A stretch of DNA of 7,428 nt from the NCBI GenBank assembly GCA_030639105.1, contig DAOWDI010000126.1, positions 1-7,428 of the forward strand, given 5' to 3'. The position numbers and the translations under genes are program-made. The stretch comes from Gammaproteobacteria bacterium (lineage in GTDB: Bacteria > Pseudomonadota > Gammaproteobacteria > Ga0077536). Position 1 is the stretch's first letter. Each line of letters begins with the position of its first letter. Of this stretch, positions 6,584 to 7,428 are shown piece by piece. The notes below the pieces were generated by a model, which saw nothing but the letters and a program-made list of their open reading frames with translations, searched no databases and was not told the DNA's origin.

Positions 6584-6658
6584 GCACTGCCAATTGACCG
6601 CGATCAACAACCACCGTCCATCGATGATTTAACATTTTTTCTATCAGGAATCGATGCG

Positions 6659-6664
6659 AGGAGG
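6659..6664 (+). promoter_or_regulatory. Strong ribosome binding site supporting a GTG start
   Basis: AGGAGG lies 5 bases before GTG 6670, the best ribosome site in the window, and fixes the non-ATG start of the UspA-family gene. Confidence 0.85.
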
Positions 6665-6669
6665 CTAAC

Positions 6670-7140
6670 GTGGACGAGATCAAACATATTCTTCTGGCAA
6701 CCGATGGCTCCCAAGGCGCACTCAGAGCCGCGGCACTTACCGGTTTGCTTGCGCGAGGCTGTAATGCGGACATCGGCATTGTGGTCGTTCACAGCGAGAA
6801 TGCGCTGGTGCTACCGGCGATGACCTCCGCGGTGCTACCGGGCAGCGTGCCGTTCACGCCCTTTCCAAAAAAGGATGCGAAGAAGCGGATTGAAAAAGCG
6901 GCGGCAAAGACGACATTGCCCGATACCGAACGCGCGCTCGGTGAGGCGCCCGGGCTCGTAGAACACGTACAGTTGTGGGGCCACGTGGCAGAGAAGATCT
7001 GCCAATACGCCACCCACAACGATATTGATTTGATCGTGGTTGGGCGCCGCGGAAAATCAGCGTTCGAAAATCTGTTGCTTGGCGGAGTCAGCTCGCAGGT
7101 CATCAATCATGCGCCGTGCCCGGTCACGGTCGCATGCTGA
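6670..7140 (+). CDS. Universal stress protein, UspA family
   Basis: A single-domain 156-residue cytoplasmic UspA protein. The family typically helps cells survive stress, and many members bind ATP. The N-terminal strand ends in ILLATDGSQGA with Asp12, the usual nucleotide-contact position. The C-terminal signature is IDLIVVGRRGKSAFENLLLG, then GVSSQVINHAPCPVTV. This keeps Gly125-x2-Gly128-x9-Gly138 of the ATP motif, but position 139 is Gly where Ser or Thr is usual, so ATP binding is likely but not assured. The middle contains a Lys-rich helix (PKKDAKKRIEKAAAK, 67-80). It starts at GTG 6670 behind AGGAGG, 86 bases after the HhH gene. A membrane-protein gene begins 17 bases after its stop, suggesting co-transcription. 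The specific stress cannot be told from sequence. Confidence 0.93.
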   Translation: MDEIKHILLATDGSQGALRAAALTGLLARGCNADIGIVVVHSENALVLPAMTSAVLPGSVPFTPFPKKDAKKRIEKAAAKTTLPDTERALGEAPGLVEHVQLWGHVAEKICQYATHNDIDLIVVGRRGKSAFENLLLGGVSSQVINHAPCPVTVAC

Positions 7141-7157
7141 CCCGGCGCCGACAAGCA

Positions 7158-7428
7158 ATGAAGAGAATTAATTATCTACTTTGGTTATCTCTGATATCAC
7201 TTCCAGCGTATGCGGGCATGCCTGTTGTCACGCTGAGTGACGTAGCAAGACTGCGGTTTACCAGCATATCCTTTTTCGTTGCTCTCCTCCTGCTGGTGGC
7301 TTTGGGGACCAAGTACCTCTGGAACTACCTACGCCGGGATTTTACCCGCCTGCCATACCTGAATTACAAGAGATCCATTTCCATGGTGATCCTGCTGGGA
7401 TTACTTTTCAATGTCGTGCTGTTGATGA
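7158..7428 (+). CDS. Membrane protein with signal peptide, partial (runs off right edge)
   Basis: An open frame from ATG 7158 to the window end, 90 codons with no stop. The N-terminus looks like a cleavable signal peptide: MKRIN, a hydrophobic core YLLWLSLISL, then PAYA before Gly20, a plausible signal peptidase I site. After a short extracytoplasmic stretch (MPVVTLSDVARLRF) comes a membrane segment (about 35-52), a positively charged loop with WNYLRRDFTRLPYLNYKR, and a second membrane segment beginning near 75. The WN-LRRDF-RLP-L-Y pattern is one I recall from conserved bacterial membrane proteins of unknown function, so this is probably a real family, but I cannot name it. It lies 17 bases after the UspA gene with only a weak ribosome site. 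Its full length and domains lie outside the window. Confidence 0.72.
   Translation, partial: MKRINYLLWLSLISLPAYAGMPVVTLSDVARLRFTSISFFVALLLLVALGTKYLWNYLRRDFTRLPYLNYKRSISMVILLGLLFNVVLLM

Noticed and set aside
6590..6603. CAATTGACCGCGAT also occurs near 52-65, a 14-base shared word
   Set aside because: One copy lies inside gspD coding sequence, no match extends beyond the word, and one such coincidence in a window this size is not surprising.
6594..6633. TTGACC as a -35 box for the UspA gene
   Set aside because: No acceptable -10 box lies 16-19 bases downstream; the nearest AT-rich candidates are 23 or more away.
6619..6656. CATCGATG and AATCGATG flanking a T-run before the UspA gene, as an operator or terminator
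   Set aside because: The match is a short self-complementary word, and stem strength and spacing are not convincing.

Overview
The window reads as chromosome of a moderately GC-rich Gram-negative proteobacterium, most likely a chemolithotrophic sulfur oxidiser of the gammaproteobacterial type. An outer-membrane secretin fixes the Gram-negative envelope, and a DsrE / TusA / SQR-like / DUF1641 gene set points to sulfur metabolism. The genus cannot be read from the sequence alone. All genes that can be supported lie on the + strand, and no rRNA, tRNA, CRISPR array, integrase or transposase gene was seen.

Layout: (1) 16-2268, a type II secretion secretin (gspD) with a lipoprotein signal, no other gsp genes downstream, and a run of small in-frame tandem repeats in its N3 region. 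(2) 2269-2448, an AT-rich spacer (about 37% GC by count over 2281-2460), then 2449-2883, a small four-helix membrane protein of unknown function. (3) 3012-5439, a sulfur gene group: DsrE-family protein, TusA sulfur carrier, SQR-like FAD oxidoreductase and DUF1641 protein. A near-perfect 21-bp inverted repeat (3671-3719) sits between tusA and the oxidoreductase gene. (4) 5440-5653, a 214-base spacer with no gene and only a weak 7-bp inverted repeat. (5) 5654-6583, an orphan helix-hairpin-helix protein resembling the N-terminal domain of DNA polymerase X but without its polymerase part. (6) 6670-7140, a UspA-family stress protein, followed after 17 bases by the start of a membrane protein (7158 onward) that runs off the right edge.

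The sulfur group can be read as one working unit. TusA and DsrE-family proteins pass sulfur as cysteine persulfides in the cytoplasm. The SQR-like enzyme, with a plausible Cys160/Cys331 redox pair, would oxidise a sulfide or persulfide substrate and pass electrons to quinone. DUF1641 proteins are known neighbours of such oxidoreductases. The exact substrate and direction of sulfur flow are inference. The best candidates for something new are the palindrome inside this operon, the sulfur gene set itself, and the orphan PolX-like protein with its uncharacterised C-terminal domain.
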